The notes under the pieces are model-generated. The model made no database searches, was not told where the DNA came from, and saw nothing but the letters and a program-made list of their open reading frames with translations. A stretch of 64,000 nucleotides of DNA, from NCBI GenBank assembly GCA_027943335.1, contig BSBK01001162.1:1664001-1728000 (forward strand), given 5' to 3'. Position numbers and translations under genes: made by a program. This document shows, piece by piece, positions 45,441-55,653 of this stretch (positions are counted from its first letter, which is position 1; each line of letters opens with the position of its first letter). The stretch comes from Chamaecyparis obtusa. Taxonomy: Eukaryota > Streptophyta > Pinopsida > Cupressales > Cupressaceae.

Positions 45441-45485
45441 GGTGATATTAGCCTAATGGATAAGGCGCTAGCCTGTATGAGCCCA
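45441..45485 (+). other. tRNA-Arg-like 5'-half sequence in T's LTR
   Basis: TTAGCCTAATGGATAAGGC (45449-45467) followed by GCTAGCCT resembles the D arm and anticodon-stem start of plant tRNA-Arg, and TAGCCTAATGG fits the Pol III A-box consensus TRGCNNARNGG. No anticodon loop, T arm or B box follows, so it is not a tRNA gene. The 3' LTR copy (60051-60090) keeps the A-box fit. Confidence 0.5.
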
Positions 45486-45869
45486 TATTTAGTTTATGAG
45501 GATTGATTAAGATCATTATAATCAGAATTAAAACAATAAAAACTAGTTTTTAATATTTATTTGTTGATTGGAGAAGTAAGTGTCCTTCCCCAGTGATGGA
45601 GAGTCAATGAATAATAGGTTGTTATTTAGTACTTTCTCACTAATATCTATTGTTAGAACCAGTATCAAGTTAAGAACAGAGTTTTATTTATTGGGTCAAG
45701 TATACCCACCTTGGTTTGTAGAGCCAAAAGTGTAGAGGGCAGTCTTGTCCCTATAGTTGGTTGAGTTACTTACAGATCTCCCTATATTTGGAACTAACCC
45801 CTCATTAAAATTAGTCTTAGGTATATTGGTTTCTGATGGAGTGTAAAGCCTTTTCAAGAACCAACAAAA

Positions 45870-45888
45870 TGGTGACTCTACTAGGGAC
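45870..45888 (+). promoter_or_regulatory. Primer-binding site of T (tRNA-Arg type)
   Basis: TGGTGACTCTACTAGGGAC three bases after the LTR. It differs from TGGCGACTCCACTGGGGA, the complement of plant tRNA-Arg as I recall it, only by C-to-T and G-to-A changes. Arg PBS is usual for Tat elements. Confidence 0.75.
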
Positions 45889-46141
45889 CCATTATAACCA
45901 TCTACAAATAACGTGGGTTTCAAGTTGAGCTAGACTCCTGGCCTACTTATTATAATCCAGTTAGTTACCATTGAAGAAAATAGAGGTTTTTCCTTTCTCT
46001 AAAATTTACCCTTCCCTTTTTTTAAGAAAAAAGGGTTTATCTTGATTATTATTGGGTAGTGTTTCAAATTTCCCAATCTATTTGGGTGGGGAGTCATAGA
46101 CATCTTTGTATTGGTGTTGCTTAAAGAGATATCTTTTTACA

Positions 46142-47581
46142 ATGAGTTTCAAGAATACAAGGTCTTGGAGGAAAGAACATCTTGAAGAGAATTTTGAAGG
46201 AGAGCTTCCAACCACATCTAGACATGGCCAAATTAGAAAAGAAAAGAGTAGTAATGATATGTCCCTTACATGGAAACAAAAGGGAAATACAAGACAAGAA
46301 AAACTTGCCCAACGTAGTCAAGAGGGGAATGCATTAGAGTATGAAGAGGCTATTGATTTAGGGTTGAACCAATATGAAGACTATTATTCTCCCTCTAAAA
46401 GGGATGGTGAAAAATAACAGCATAATATGAGGGTAGTTTCTAGTAAGCAACATGGAATGGAAAGAAGGCCTAGAAGTAAAAGTAGAAGTAGACAGGATTT
46501 TATCCCTCCTTTCTCCCTTGGTTCCTCATTACCCCAAGGCCTCCAAATATCTGAGTGACAACAAGAGAATTTCCAAGCTCAGTAATCTAAATTTGAAACA
46601 ATCCTTCCAGACTCTGAAGAAATATTTGAGGAAGTTTATGAGTTAGAAAGGAAAATCAGTGAGCATGTTTTTATTAGACATCAAAGAGAAAAGGAAAATG
46701 AAGAAAATATTAGGCATGAAATGATAAGATTTGAGAAATTGAAAAGGTAGTTGTTAGATTTAGAAGCCATGAATTATGTTCCCATACATGAACAAGAAAA
46801 GGAACAACCCATCATCCAAGAAGTTTTTGAGATAAGAAACACCAAGGATAAAGGTAAGAAAAAGGTTGTAGGAGTTTCAATCAATGAAACTTTAGGCCCT
46901 AAGGATCCTATAGACCAAGCTTTAAGGTTAGAGGCTGATCTTGAAAAGGCTAAAAAGGAAAAGGAAATACTGGCCAGGGAGTTAGAAAAAGTAGAGTTAG
47001 AGGCTACAACTCTAGAAATGAGAAGAAAGATAGAGTTTCTTAGACAGTCTTCAGGACCTAAAAATGTTGCTTCTTCTTCTTTAACACAAGGTGGAAATGC
47101 TAAAAACATTGCAAAGAAGGTAACAAATATTCCTCCACCAACTAGACTTAAGGTTTCTATTGTGTCAAACACTAATGCATCAACATCTCAGGGTGCTGGC
47201 CCATCTCAAGCAGGGCCTATTCATGAAAGATGTAAGCAATTAGTTTTTTTCAGTATCCCTGGATATCCCAACCCCATCCCTGATGAAATTAGGAAGAAGC
47301 TTCCAAAGCTCACTGGTACCAATGTTGTCACTTGTGAAGAACATTTAAAGAAATTCATTGATGTGATAGATGATTACAATATTGAGCCTGATGATATAAT
47401 AATGAAGTTGTTTGTTCAATCCTTAACTGAAGATTCAAGGGATTGGTTCAAGGCATTGCCACATGATAGCATAGGTTCATGTGATCAACTCAAGCAATTT
47501 TTTAAGGAACAATATGGTGACAAGACAAATGAAGGCTTTATGTTGAATGAATTTTATAACATTGAAAAAAAATTTCAATGA
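46142..47581 (+). pseudogene. T gag, N-terminal and core
   Basis: Likely start ATG 46142 (MSFKNTRSWRKEHLEENFEG). An S/R/P-rich stretch and two stop-separated coiled-coil parts (EADLEKAKKEKEILARELEK) lead to the gag core: FFSIPGYPNPIPDEIRKKLP, LTGTNVVTCEEHLKKFIDVI, DDIIMKLFVQSLTEDSRDWF, LKQFFKEQYGDKTN. A frameshift lies at about 47570 in a run of A (IEKKFQ*). This is the usual Tat gag architecture. Confidence 0.8.
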
Positions 47582-48388
47582 GGATGTTATTAAATTTAAT
47601 GTTAGGTTTCAAAAGGCCATGCATAAGCTTTTACATTTATCAAGTTAGATGATAGGGTTTTTCTTGTCACTTATCTAAATTATTTTGATCCCAAAATGGG
47701 GTACCTCTTAAGAGATAAGAATCCTAGGAATCTTGGAGAAGCTAATAAATTGGCTATAAATATAGAGAGAAACCAGAGAATATCAAGAAAATTGGGAAGA
47801 AGCGATGACAACAAGTCACAAATGTTGAATAGAAAGGAGCCAAGAAAGCCTACAAATGTAAAGCCAAAGGAGGGTAATAGTTTAAATAAGATTTTGAAAG
47901 CCATAAAAGACTTAAAACTTGGTGAAAACAAAAACAATAGGGTTGCAGGAAATGATAGGCCTTCTTTTAATAATCCTGACAAACTGCCGAGAATGCATAA
48001 CTACCCTTATAATACTCAATGGAAAGATGGGAAACCTATACTCCTAGAGAGGAAGGATAAACTAAATGACAAGAATCATGATCCCTTGCAAAGAAACTCA
48101 GTGAATATGATCAAGGAGGTCCCATGGTGCATTGTGTGTCAGTCACCACATGACCCTAATTATTGTGTAGTATCTCAGAGTGTGTCTGCAGAAGAGGAAC
48201 AAGAGAACAATGAGGAAGAGCCTTATGATGATCAAGGTTGTGGTATGACCTCCTCCCATCTTTGGGATGAAGTTGACTCTATAGAGGAGGATGAGAATCA
48301 AGATGTTTCAAATTCTCAGGTTAGAAATGAATCATACCATCAGCAAATTTTTTCAAATGAAGAAAATGATAAATTAGATGATGTCTAG
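47582..48388 (+). pseudogene. T gag, C-terminal part with zinc-finger-like motif
   Basis: NEDVIKFNVRFQKAMHKL in a shifted frame, then open from 47696 to a TAG at 48386. Includes NPRNLGEANKLAINIERNQR and a CCHC-like W-C-I-V-C-QSP-H-DPNY-C (spacing C2C3H4C), followed by an acidic tail. The C2C3H4C spacing is seen in this lineage in place of the classical C2C4H4C. Confidence 0.7.
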
Positions 48389-48620
48389 TGCAATACATTG
48401 AAAGATGAAGAGACAGTTGTTTTGAGATGTCCATATGATTAGGAAATTTTTCAAATAACAATAGATATGGTTACTCGGGCTAAAACCAATTAAAATTTGA
48501 GAAATAGGGTAATAGGTGACCCAAATCGAAAGCCTACTGGCATTTTTATTAAGAAATTAGAAGGATGCCAAGTTATCCCAGGATAAGAAGAAGGTAAATG
48601 ATGTTGTTGGCAAAGTCAAG

Positions 48621-49560
48621 GTGAAGAAAAATGTTAAATTTACTAATCCAAATGTTGTCTATAAAGTGAAAACTAAATCCCCAGAGGAGGTTAAAATCCA
48701 AAGCAAGGAGCACCCCAACACATCCACACAAGGAGAAAATAAAGAGGCTATCAGTATAAAGCAAGATGTGATTGATTCAAAGTATGTTCCTATTGACATG
48801 AGCAAGTTACTTTCACAAATCACTATTAAGGTCCCTTTTCTTGAGATGATGAGGATAGAAGAACACAAAGAAAAGGCTCTTAATTGGGTAAACGACATGG
48901 TTTCCATAGATATCCAAAGGATAGATGAGACTGATAAAAAAATAGCTGTTGTTGAGGAGGAGAGTGAAAATCATAGTGGGGAAATCATCTCTAAAATTCC
49001 TCAAATCTATTTGGACACAAATGTTGTCAGTACATCATTTGGGACAATTGATCCTTTCTTTTTGACTTCGCTAATAAATGGAAAATTGCTAAAAAATTGT
49101 ATGATTGATTCAGGAGTATCAAACACTGTCATGTCCATAGAAGTTATGAAATCATTAGGATTGAAAGTGGACACTCCACATGGGAGATGTCAAGCTATGG
49201 ACTCAAGGGAGTTACCAGTTGTTGGCACTATTAAGGCTTTACCTTATAGGTTCGCAACATACCCATGCAAATAGTTAACTATGAGTGTCCTGGTAGTTGA
49301 TATCCCTCCTCACTATGGCATGTTATTGTCTAGAAAGTGGAGTGCTTCTATGGGAGGTAGTATCCATTGTGATTTATCATTTTCTACTTTCAACATTGAG
49401 GGACAAAATATCAAGGTTTCTAAGGAACCTAGGACTCCACACATGATTGAGGAGGAGGAAGACACCATGAATTGCTTTCTTGATACTGACATTAATTCTT
49501 TCAGAGTCCAGGCTAAGGAAATAGAGGAAGATGTTGAATATGTGTACCTAATAACAAAGA
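48621..49560 (+). pseudogene. T aspartic protease
   Basis: A lysine-rich lead (VKIQSKEHPNTSTQGENKEA) and LDTNVVSTSFGTIDPF precede KNCMIDSGVSNTVMSIEVMK (catalytic DSG) and, after a TAG at 49272, VDIPPHYGMLLSRKWSASMG with GSIHCDLSFSTF. YGMLLSRKWSA is characteristic of Tat-type proteases. No stop interrupts the segment around the active site. Confidence 0.75.
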
Positions 49561-49574
49561 GGAATGGACTAACC

Positions 49575-50090
49575 TTGATAGTCTATGGACTATGTACTTT
49601 GATGGAGCAAGCTCAAAGGAGGGGTCTGGAGCTGGAATATTGTTAATATCGCCAAATGGTAAAACTTTTAAGTTTTCATTCACTTTGTTGTTCTCATGTA
49701 CAAATAATGTTGCAGAGTATGAGGCTTTGTTGATTGGATTAAGGTTAGCATAAAGACATGGCATAAAGTGTCTAAAAGTGGTGGGTGATTTTGAATTAAT
49801 AGTTTCCCAAGTTAGATCAAAGTATGCATCAAAGAATCAAAGATTAAAATAGTATATAAATGCAGTATGGGATGAGATTGAAAGCTTCAATGCATTTGAC
49901 ATTTGCTGGGTAGAAAGAAGTCAAAATAGGATGGCTAACTTACTAGCCAATGTAGCTATAAGGCCAAAAGATATTACCTTTACAGACATATCTAACATAG
50001 AAGTTCAATCTAGACCTTCTATCCCTGACAATGTGGAAAATTGGCAAGTTTTTTCTGATGACCAGGACAATGAGATTTTTGCAATGTGAA
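49575..50090 (+). pseudogene. T archaeal-type RNase H, between protease and RT
   Basis: WTMYFDGASSKEGSGAGILL, SCTNNVAEYEALLIGLRLA, LKVVGDFELIVSQVRSKYAS, AVWDEIESFNAFDICWVERS and QNRMANLLANVAI. The catalytic D (FDG), E (YEA) and D (VGD) are present; the last acidic residue (A-D-x-L-A) is N. Stops TAA after GLRLA and TAG after QRLK replace likely Q codons. It lies upstream of RT, whereas in G1 the same domain follows the RT-RNase H block. Confidence 0.78.
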
Positions 50091-50099
50091 TCCCATTTT

Positions 50100-51178
50100 G
50101 GTGACAAAGACATGGATTTCAGTGCCTATGTTCACACCATAAATGGGTAAGAAAGTGTTTTTGGAAAGGAGGTGCTACAGTTGAAATCAAATAGGATCCC
50201 TAAAGGATTAATTGCTCTTGAGAGGGCATTTGACAATAAAGATAAAGCTTTTTATGCTAACACTAATAAATCAAATGATCTCGAGGAAATAAATTTGGGA
50301 ACAAGAATGGTGCCTAAGAATGTTTGCATTGGTAAGTGTTTACCCCCTAGAACCTAAAAAAATCTAATTGATCTCCTCAGGAAGTTTAAGCATGTTTTTG
50401 CATGGTCTTATGAAGACCTAAAGGCTTACAGAGAAGAACTGTTCCAACATGAGATCCCATTAAAAGAAGGTACTAAACCTTTCAGACAAAAATTGAAACC
50501 TGTTAACCCTACTTTGGCACCCAAAATGCAAGGAGAGCTTAAGAAAATGATAGATGCTGGAATAATCAAGCCTATTAGACACTCAACTTGGTTTTCAAAA
50601 CTAGTTCCTATCAGGAAAAAGAATGGTGATATTAGGCTTTGTGTTGATTTCAGGAACTTGAATATAAATTCCTTGAAAGAAAATTATGGTTTATCCAATA
50701 TGGAAAACATGCTGCAAAAGGTTACTACATCAGAGTTAATGTCCATGATGGATGGTCTTTCTAGATATAATCAGGTCATGGTTAAAGATTCAAAACAATT
50801 CAAGACTACATTTACTACCCCTTGGGGAACATATGTGTATGTAAGAATGTCCTTTGGACTAACCAATGCTGGTGCCACTTTCCAAAGAGCTATGGATGTA
50901 GTTTTTGTAGATTTTATTGATAGATTTATGGTGGTATACTAGGATGACCTTACAATGTTCTCAACTAAAGAGGAACAACTTTGCCAACACTTGGATTTTT
51001 TTTTTATCAGAGCCTTAGAATATGGAGTTTCCTTAAACCCAAAGAAATGTACCTTTGGTGTTGTGGAAGGAAAACTACTAGGACATATTGTTTCAAAAGA
51101 TGGGGTGAGAATTGACCCTAAGAGGGTTGAAGCTATTAAAAAACTCTTCCATCCTAAAAATATCAAAGGAATATAGTC
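50100..51178 (+). pseudogene. T reverse transcriptase
   Basis: Linker LQLKSNRIPKGLIALERAFD and HVFAWSYEDLKAYREELFQH, then FRQKLKPVNPTLAPKMQGEL, SKLVPIRKKNGDIRLCVDFR, MMDGLSRYNQVMVKDS, TTPWGTYVYVRMSFGLTNAG, RFMVVY*DDLTMFS (TAG for Q in YQDDL at 50940-50942) and LNPKKCTFGVVEGKLLGHIV. A second TAG (KGI*SF) ends the block. Except for the stops the domain is well preserved and matches the Tat lineage. Confidence 0.85.
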
Positions 51179-51760
51179 CTTTATGGGACAAGTAAATTTT
51201 TTGAGGAGATTCATTACAAACTTTGCAGAGATTAGTATCCCTATATCAAGAATGCTAAAAAAGGGAGAAAAGGTTGAATGGGATGTAGAGGCAATAGAAG
51301 CTTTCAAGAATATTAAATAGGCTATAAAAAATGCTCCTATTTTAAAGACACCAGATTATAGTAAGCCCTTGCAAATATTTTCTTTTGCATCCTCTCACAC
51401 TATTGCAGTAGTACTATTACAGAAGAACACATAAGGATTTGAACAACCTATCTCCTTCTTTAGGAAAACCTTACAGGCAGCTGAATTAAATTATGATATT
51501 GTTGAAAAGCAAGCATATGCCCTAGTTAAGGCTATCAAATCTTTTAGATGCTACTTGGGTGGAGCTACAGTAGTTTCTTATGTCCCAAGTGCTACAGTCA
51601 AAGACATATTGGTTCAACAAGAGGTTTTAGGGAGAAGGTGTAGATGGATCAATAGGATCCAAGAATTTAATATAGGTATCCATATTTCAAAATTGGTAAG
51701 AGGATTAGGTCTTGCAAAGTTGATGGCCCAAAGCAATTTAGCTGCAAATTAGATAAATAT
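51179..51760 (+). pseudogene. T RNase H (Ty3 type, degenerate active site)
   Basis: FMGQVNFLRRFITNFAEISI, RMLKKGEKVEWDVEAIEAFK, PDYSKPLQIFSFASSHTIAV (no catalytic D at the DAS position, usual for Tat), LNYDIVEKQAYALVKAIKSF and YVPSATVKDILVQQEVLGRR. TAG after NIK and TAA after QKNT are likely from CAG and CAA. Confidence 0.78.
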
Positions 51761-54074
51761 ACTAGAATAGGAACACAGGTCCTTTGTTTTCAATATGGAT
51801 TGTTGTGAGTGGTATAAAGACATCATTGGGTACTTGCAAAAAATGATTTTACCTCCTGAGATGTATGACAATAGAAAAAGAACTATTAAGCTCCATTCCA
51901 TGAGGTATGTTATTATAGGTGGTGAGTTATGGTGGAGGAGTAATGAAGGGGTATTAATCAAATGTGTAGATCAAGATAGATCCAAACTCTTGTTGAATGA
52001 AATGCATAATGGTGTTTGCGGAGGACATTATATGGCAAAGGGGTAAAAGTACATAGCTATGTTGCACTAAAGGACATTTTTAATGGTTCTGGCTGGAATG
52101 GGTCCGGCCAGATTTGTTTTGGCTAGACATACATGGGGCACATGAGGTGCCATGTGGTGTCGATGTGGTAGGAGAGGTCTGGCTGAAACCGTTCCATGAA
52201 AAAGTATATAAACCCAAAAAATGGGCTGGGTGGCTCATGCACAGGACTGTGTTTGGTCGCCCACAGGTTCGGCCAAACTAGTTCCGGCTGAACCTATATA
52301 AGTGGCATCCCATGTGGTAGCCAAATAAGCAAAAAAAAGTAAGTCTTAGAAGTTCTCACTTTTGGATTTGATTTCTTTGTCAAAATTTAACTTTCTATAA
52401 AATCTAAAAATACTCTTTTGTAGAGTTTGAAGTCAAGATTATGGTCATGTAATTTTTATCATGTTTTGATTTCATATAATATATTATAAGTTGAAAATAC
52501 TTCAAGTAGGTATTTTAACATTTAAGAACACACTCGTTCAAAAAAAATTAAAAATAACAAATCATGTCAGAAAAATTTAAACTTTATATTTAACACTAGA
52601 GGAGAGATTCCTCTTCAAGAATATATAATTTTTTTTTAATGCTGTAGATTTGATAGGGAAAATTTGGTGTGAACAAAAAATTGTTGATTTCAAGTAACAC
52701 CGACTTTGGATAGTTATAACAGACAAAATATATACCGAAATACAATCTTTATTTTTTTATGCACTAGCTATACATGTCATCTAAAACATATTATGAAATC
52801 AGAGGAAAAAAATATTATTTGCAGATAGTTTTTTGATGTGAACTAGACCCTAGATTTTTAGCATATTTTAGCAATAAAAAAATGGACTTCAAAAATTAAA
52901 AAGCTATGTCAATTTTTGTTCAATTTTTTTAAAAAAAATTATAAGCATAAACTTCATCAAATTTTACAAATTTCATTACTTTACATTATCTTCAAATTCT
53001 AAACACAAATGCCACTTTTATGTTGTTAAAGTTAAAAAATTTGCATGTTATCATCCTTTTCCTTTATAAAAGTGTGACACGGGTTTGTACTTTTACCCAA
53101 AGACCACAACCGACAAGATTCTTAGGTCAGGATTTTGGTGGCCAACACTTTTTAAAGATACCCATCAGTTTGTAAAAAGATGTCATCCTTGTCAAAGGTT
53201 TGATGGAAAGTTGAAATTAAGTGGAAATTTACCTCTTAGACCTGTTGCAGTTCAAACCCCTTTCTAGAAGTGGGGTATGGATTTTATTGGGGAGATTCCT
53301 AATAATTCTAATGGTGGACATTCCTATATATTGGTGGCAACAGATTACTTCACTAAATGGGTTGAAGCAATCCCTTCTAGAAAGGCAACCAATAAAGTTA
53401 TGGTGGACTTTATGATGTAAAATATTCTTACTAGGTTTGGTTGCCTAGAAACTGTGGTGGTTGATAATGCAATGTGTTTCAGATCATATGAGTTTGTTGA
53501 ATTTTGTCAAGAAAATGGTATAAAGATCTCATACTCATCTCCTTATCATCCACAAGGCAATGGCCAAGCTGAGTCCAGTAACAAAAACTTGATTAAAATA
53601 ATGAAGAGGTTATTGGATAAAAATAAGAAAGCTTGGGATTCAAAGTTGTTGTAGGCCTTATGGGCTGACAATGTAACTGTGAAGAAAGCAATAGGATGTG
53701 CCCCATTTGATTTGGTCTATGGAATCAATGCAAGATTACCCCAAAATAATTTTCTACAGATATACCAATTCATCCAGACATATGATGATAACTTACAAGA
53801 TGAAATGGTATTTAGGATTAATGACTTGATCAAACTGAATGAAATAAGAAGTGATGCACATGAAAGAAATGAAAAGATGCAGGCCCAATGTAAATTTTTA
53901 TATGATAAAAATGCTACTCAGAGAAACTTTGTGGGTGGTGACCTTGTATTGATGTGGAATGAAAGGTTGGAGGATAAGGGGAGGAATGGAAAATTTGATC
54001 CCATTTGGTTGGGCCCTTACATCATTGAAGGAAATTGGGGAACATATTCATATATTTTGAAGAATTTGACATGA
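51761..54074 (+). pseudogene. T integrase, split by a DNA transposon
   Basis: Zinc-binding part begins before the insertion (LLLNEMHNGVCGGHYMAK, two H) and ends after it (KILRSGFWWPTLFKD and FVKRCHPCQRFDG, two C). Core: F*KWGMDFIGEIPNNS (first D; TAG for Q), TDYFTKWVEAIPSRKA, ETVVVDNAMCFRSYEF (second D) and PYHPQGNGQAESSNKNL (E), so DDE is intact. C-terminal: GCAPFDLVYGINARLP and RNFVGGDLVLMWNERLED. The frame ends with TGA at 54072-54074. Confidence 0.82.
52041..53098. mobile_element. Non-autonomous TIR DNA transposon in T's integrase
   Basis: Terminal inverted repeats GGGTAAAAGTAC/GTACTTTTACCC are perfect over 12 bp and match at about 22 of 28 bp overall. AAAG directly flanks both ends (52037-52040, 53099-53102), and excision restores the integrase frame (HYMAK|TTTDKILR). 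1,058 bp, no ORF; a GC-richer left third (GGTCCGGCCAG, TTCCGGCTGAACC) and an AT-rich rest. Superfamily unresolved: the 4-bp duplication does not match hAT (8), Mutator (about 9) or Harbinger (3). Confidence 0.8.
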
Positions 54075-54279
54075 GATATTATGGAATTTCTAGTTCATGG
54101 GCAATTTTTAAAGCTTTATTTCTCCTAAGGTCTTTTCTATTCTCAAGAAGTTTTAGTTTAGGGTTTTTGTGTACAGACATTTGTTTCTTGATCGAAGTTT
54201 TGTAGTGGTTTGCTTCTCCAAGAGATTCTAGATTTCTCATTGTATCTACAGGAGATAAACATCCCTGAGTATGAGCCAT
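54075..54279 (+). other. T 3' untranslated region without a clear polypurine tract
   Basis: Between the integrase stop and the LTR start. The bases before the LTR (CCTGAGTATGAGCCAT) are not a purine run; GGAGATAAA at 54251-54259 is the nearest one. Confidence 0.6.
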
Positions 54280-54503
54280 TGTTAGTACTGTTGAAATTTT
54301 TGGCCCTTATACTTCAAATTTTTATCAAAACCTTGAATAAATTGACCTAGTAGGAAAATGCAAAAAAGGCCCTAATTATCCTAGGCCTTGTTATGTTTGA
54401 ACACTACCTTTTTCATTCACTAAAGGTAAAAATAATGCATGTGTTTAATTAAAGTCCCTCAAGTTTTCGATGTCATGTGTTTTGTGGTTAGGTTTTAAAG
54501 TGG

Positions 54504-54633
54504 ATCCATTTTTATCAAATATTTCATGCAAAAACTTTGGCTTTTCCCATTTTAATCATGGCCGTCTAATCCATTTTTATCAAATATTTCATGCAAAAAC
54601 TTTGGCTTTTCCCATTTTAATCATGGCTGTCTA
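54504..54633. repeat. 65-bp tandem duplication in T's 3' LTR
   Basis: 54504-54568 and 54569-54633 are nearly identical (one C/T difference near the end). The 5' LTR has one copy at the corresponding place (about 27400-27470), so the duplication arose after insertion. Confidence 0.8.
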
Positions 54634-55653
54634 ATCCATTTTAATCTCATGGTCATCACTATCCTTTAAGTCCCATGGTTGTCAGACTTTCTAACTTGTA
54701 GGGATGTGACCGAGTGACACCTATTAAAGTAGGCTCGGTTTCAAAAGCTACGCTATCACTAACAAGTGAATTAGATCCACGGTTGTCGCAATGCCTTAAA
54801 ACTAAGTTGGTCACTTGTTAAGCCTTACGGGACTATGATAGCCATATGATTGGATAAGGGATTGGCGATAGTGAAGGTGGGAACAAATTTCATTAATGAC
54901 CAAGGATCATCCGATGGAAGCTAATATACGGTTGTCATTTTCCCTTGATTTGACATCCCTGACAATTCTTTGTTTGTAGGGATACGACTGAGTGACATGT
55001 GTCCTTTGTAATGTCAGTTGCCAGTGGGTCTAAAGTCTTCAGGCACCTCCATGTGTTTACTTGTGAAGTAGGGTCACAAACTTTGAAAGGCGGTAAAGAT
55101 ATGTTGGATCTTGAAAGAATCAACGATAGGCATAATGCCTTGATTGTAAGATGCTCAGTGTTTTAAGCTTGCAGAGTTGCGACATGTTGACACCTGTCTA
55201 GGCCAAGTTAAGGCTAAATAAAGTGTGGTTTTTTTAGCACATGGGTATAATGAAATGTTCTCATTGATCGAGAACTAAGCTTAGGAATGCGTTAAAGTTT
55301 GTTGCATGGATTTTTGTCAGCTGTTCGACATGCTAGAAGGAATTTGATCAACGATGTGTCTTCAAATTTGATGTTTTGAGGTTGTTTCACGTTGTAGCCA
55401 CCAATTTCAGTAATGGAAAACTTAATGAGTTTCATGTGAATTAGTCATCACGGGTAAGCGATTTCTCTCTCTCTGTAAGTGTCAACTACAAGTTTTTTTA
55501 GGCATACGGTAGGCATCTTGAAGTTAAAAGTTCATAATTTTTAAAGAGAAAATTTTAGTAATTGGAATATTGTCTATTGTTGTTGTCTTGAAATTATCTA
55601 GGTGATTTTTATCTGGTCTCTGTACATTTTTATAAAAAAAACCTAGTTAGAAA

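Larger units (their letters stand above)
27184..45866 (+). repeat. 5' LTR of T, interrupted by Copia-C
   Basis: TGTTAGTACT...AACCAACA. The pieces 27184-28184 and 40669-45866 together match the 3' LTR 54280-60470. About 6 % differences over two stretches of 300-360 bp compared by eye, more in others. Most of it is U3; the TATA-like TATAAAAGG at 44984 would place transcription start near 45,015. Confidence 0.85.

Noticed and set aside
45441..45485. tRNA gene
   Set aside because: Only a D-arm-like half is present; no anticodon loop, T arm or B box can be folded.
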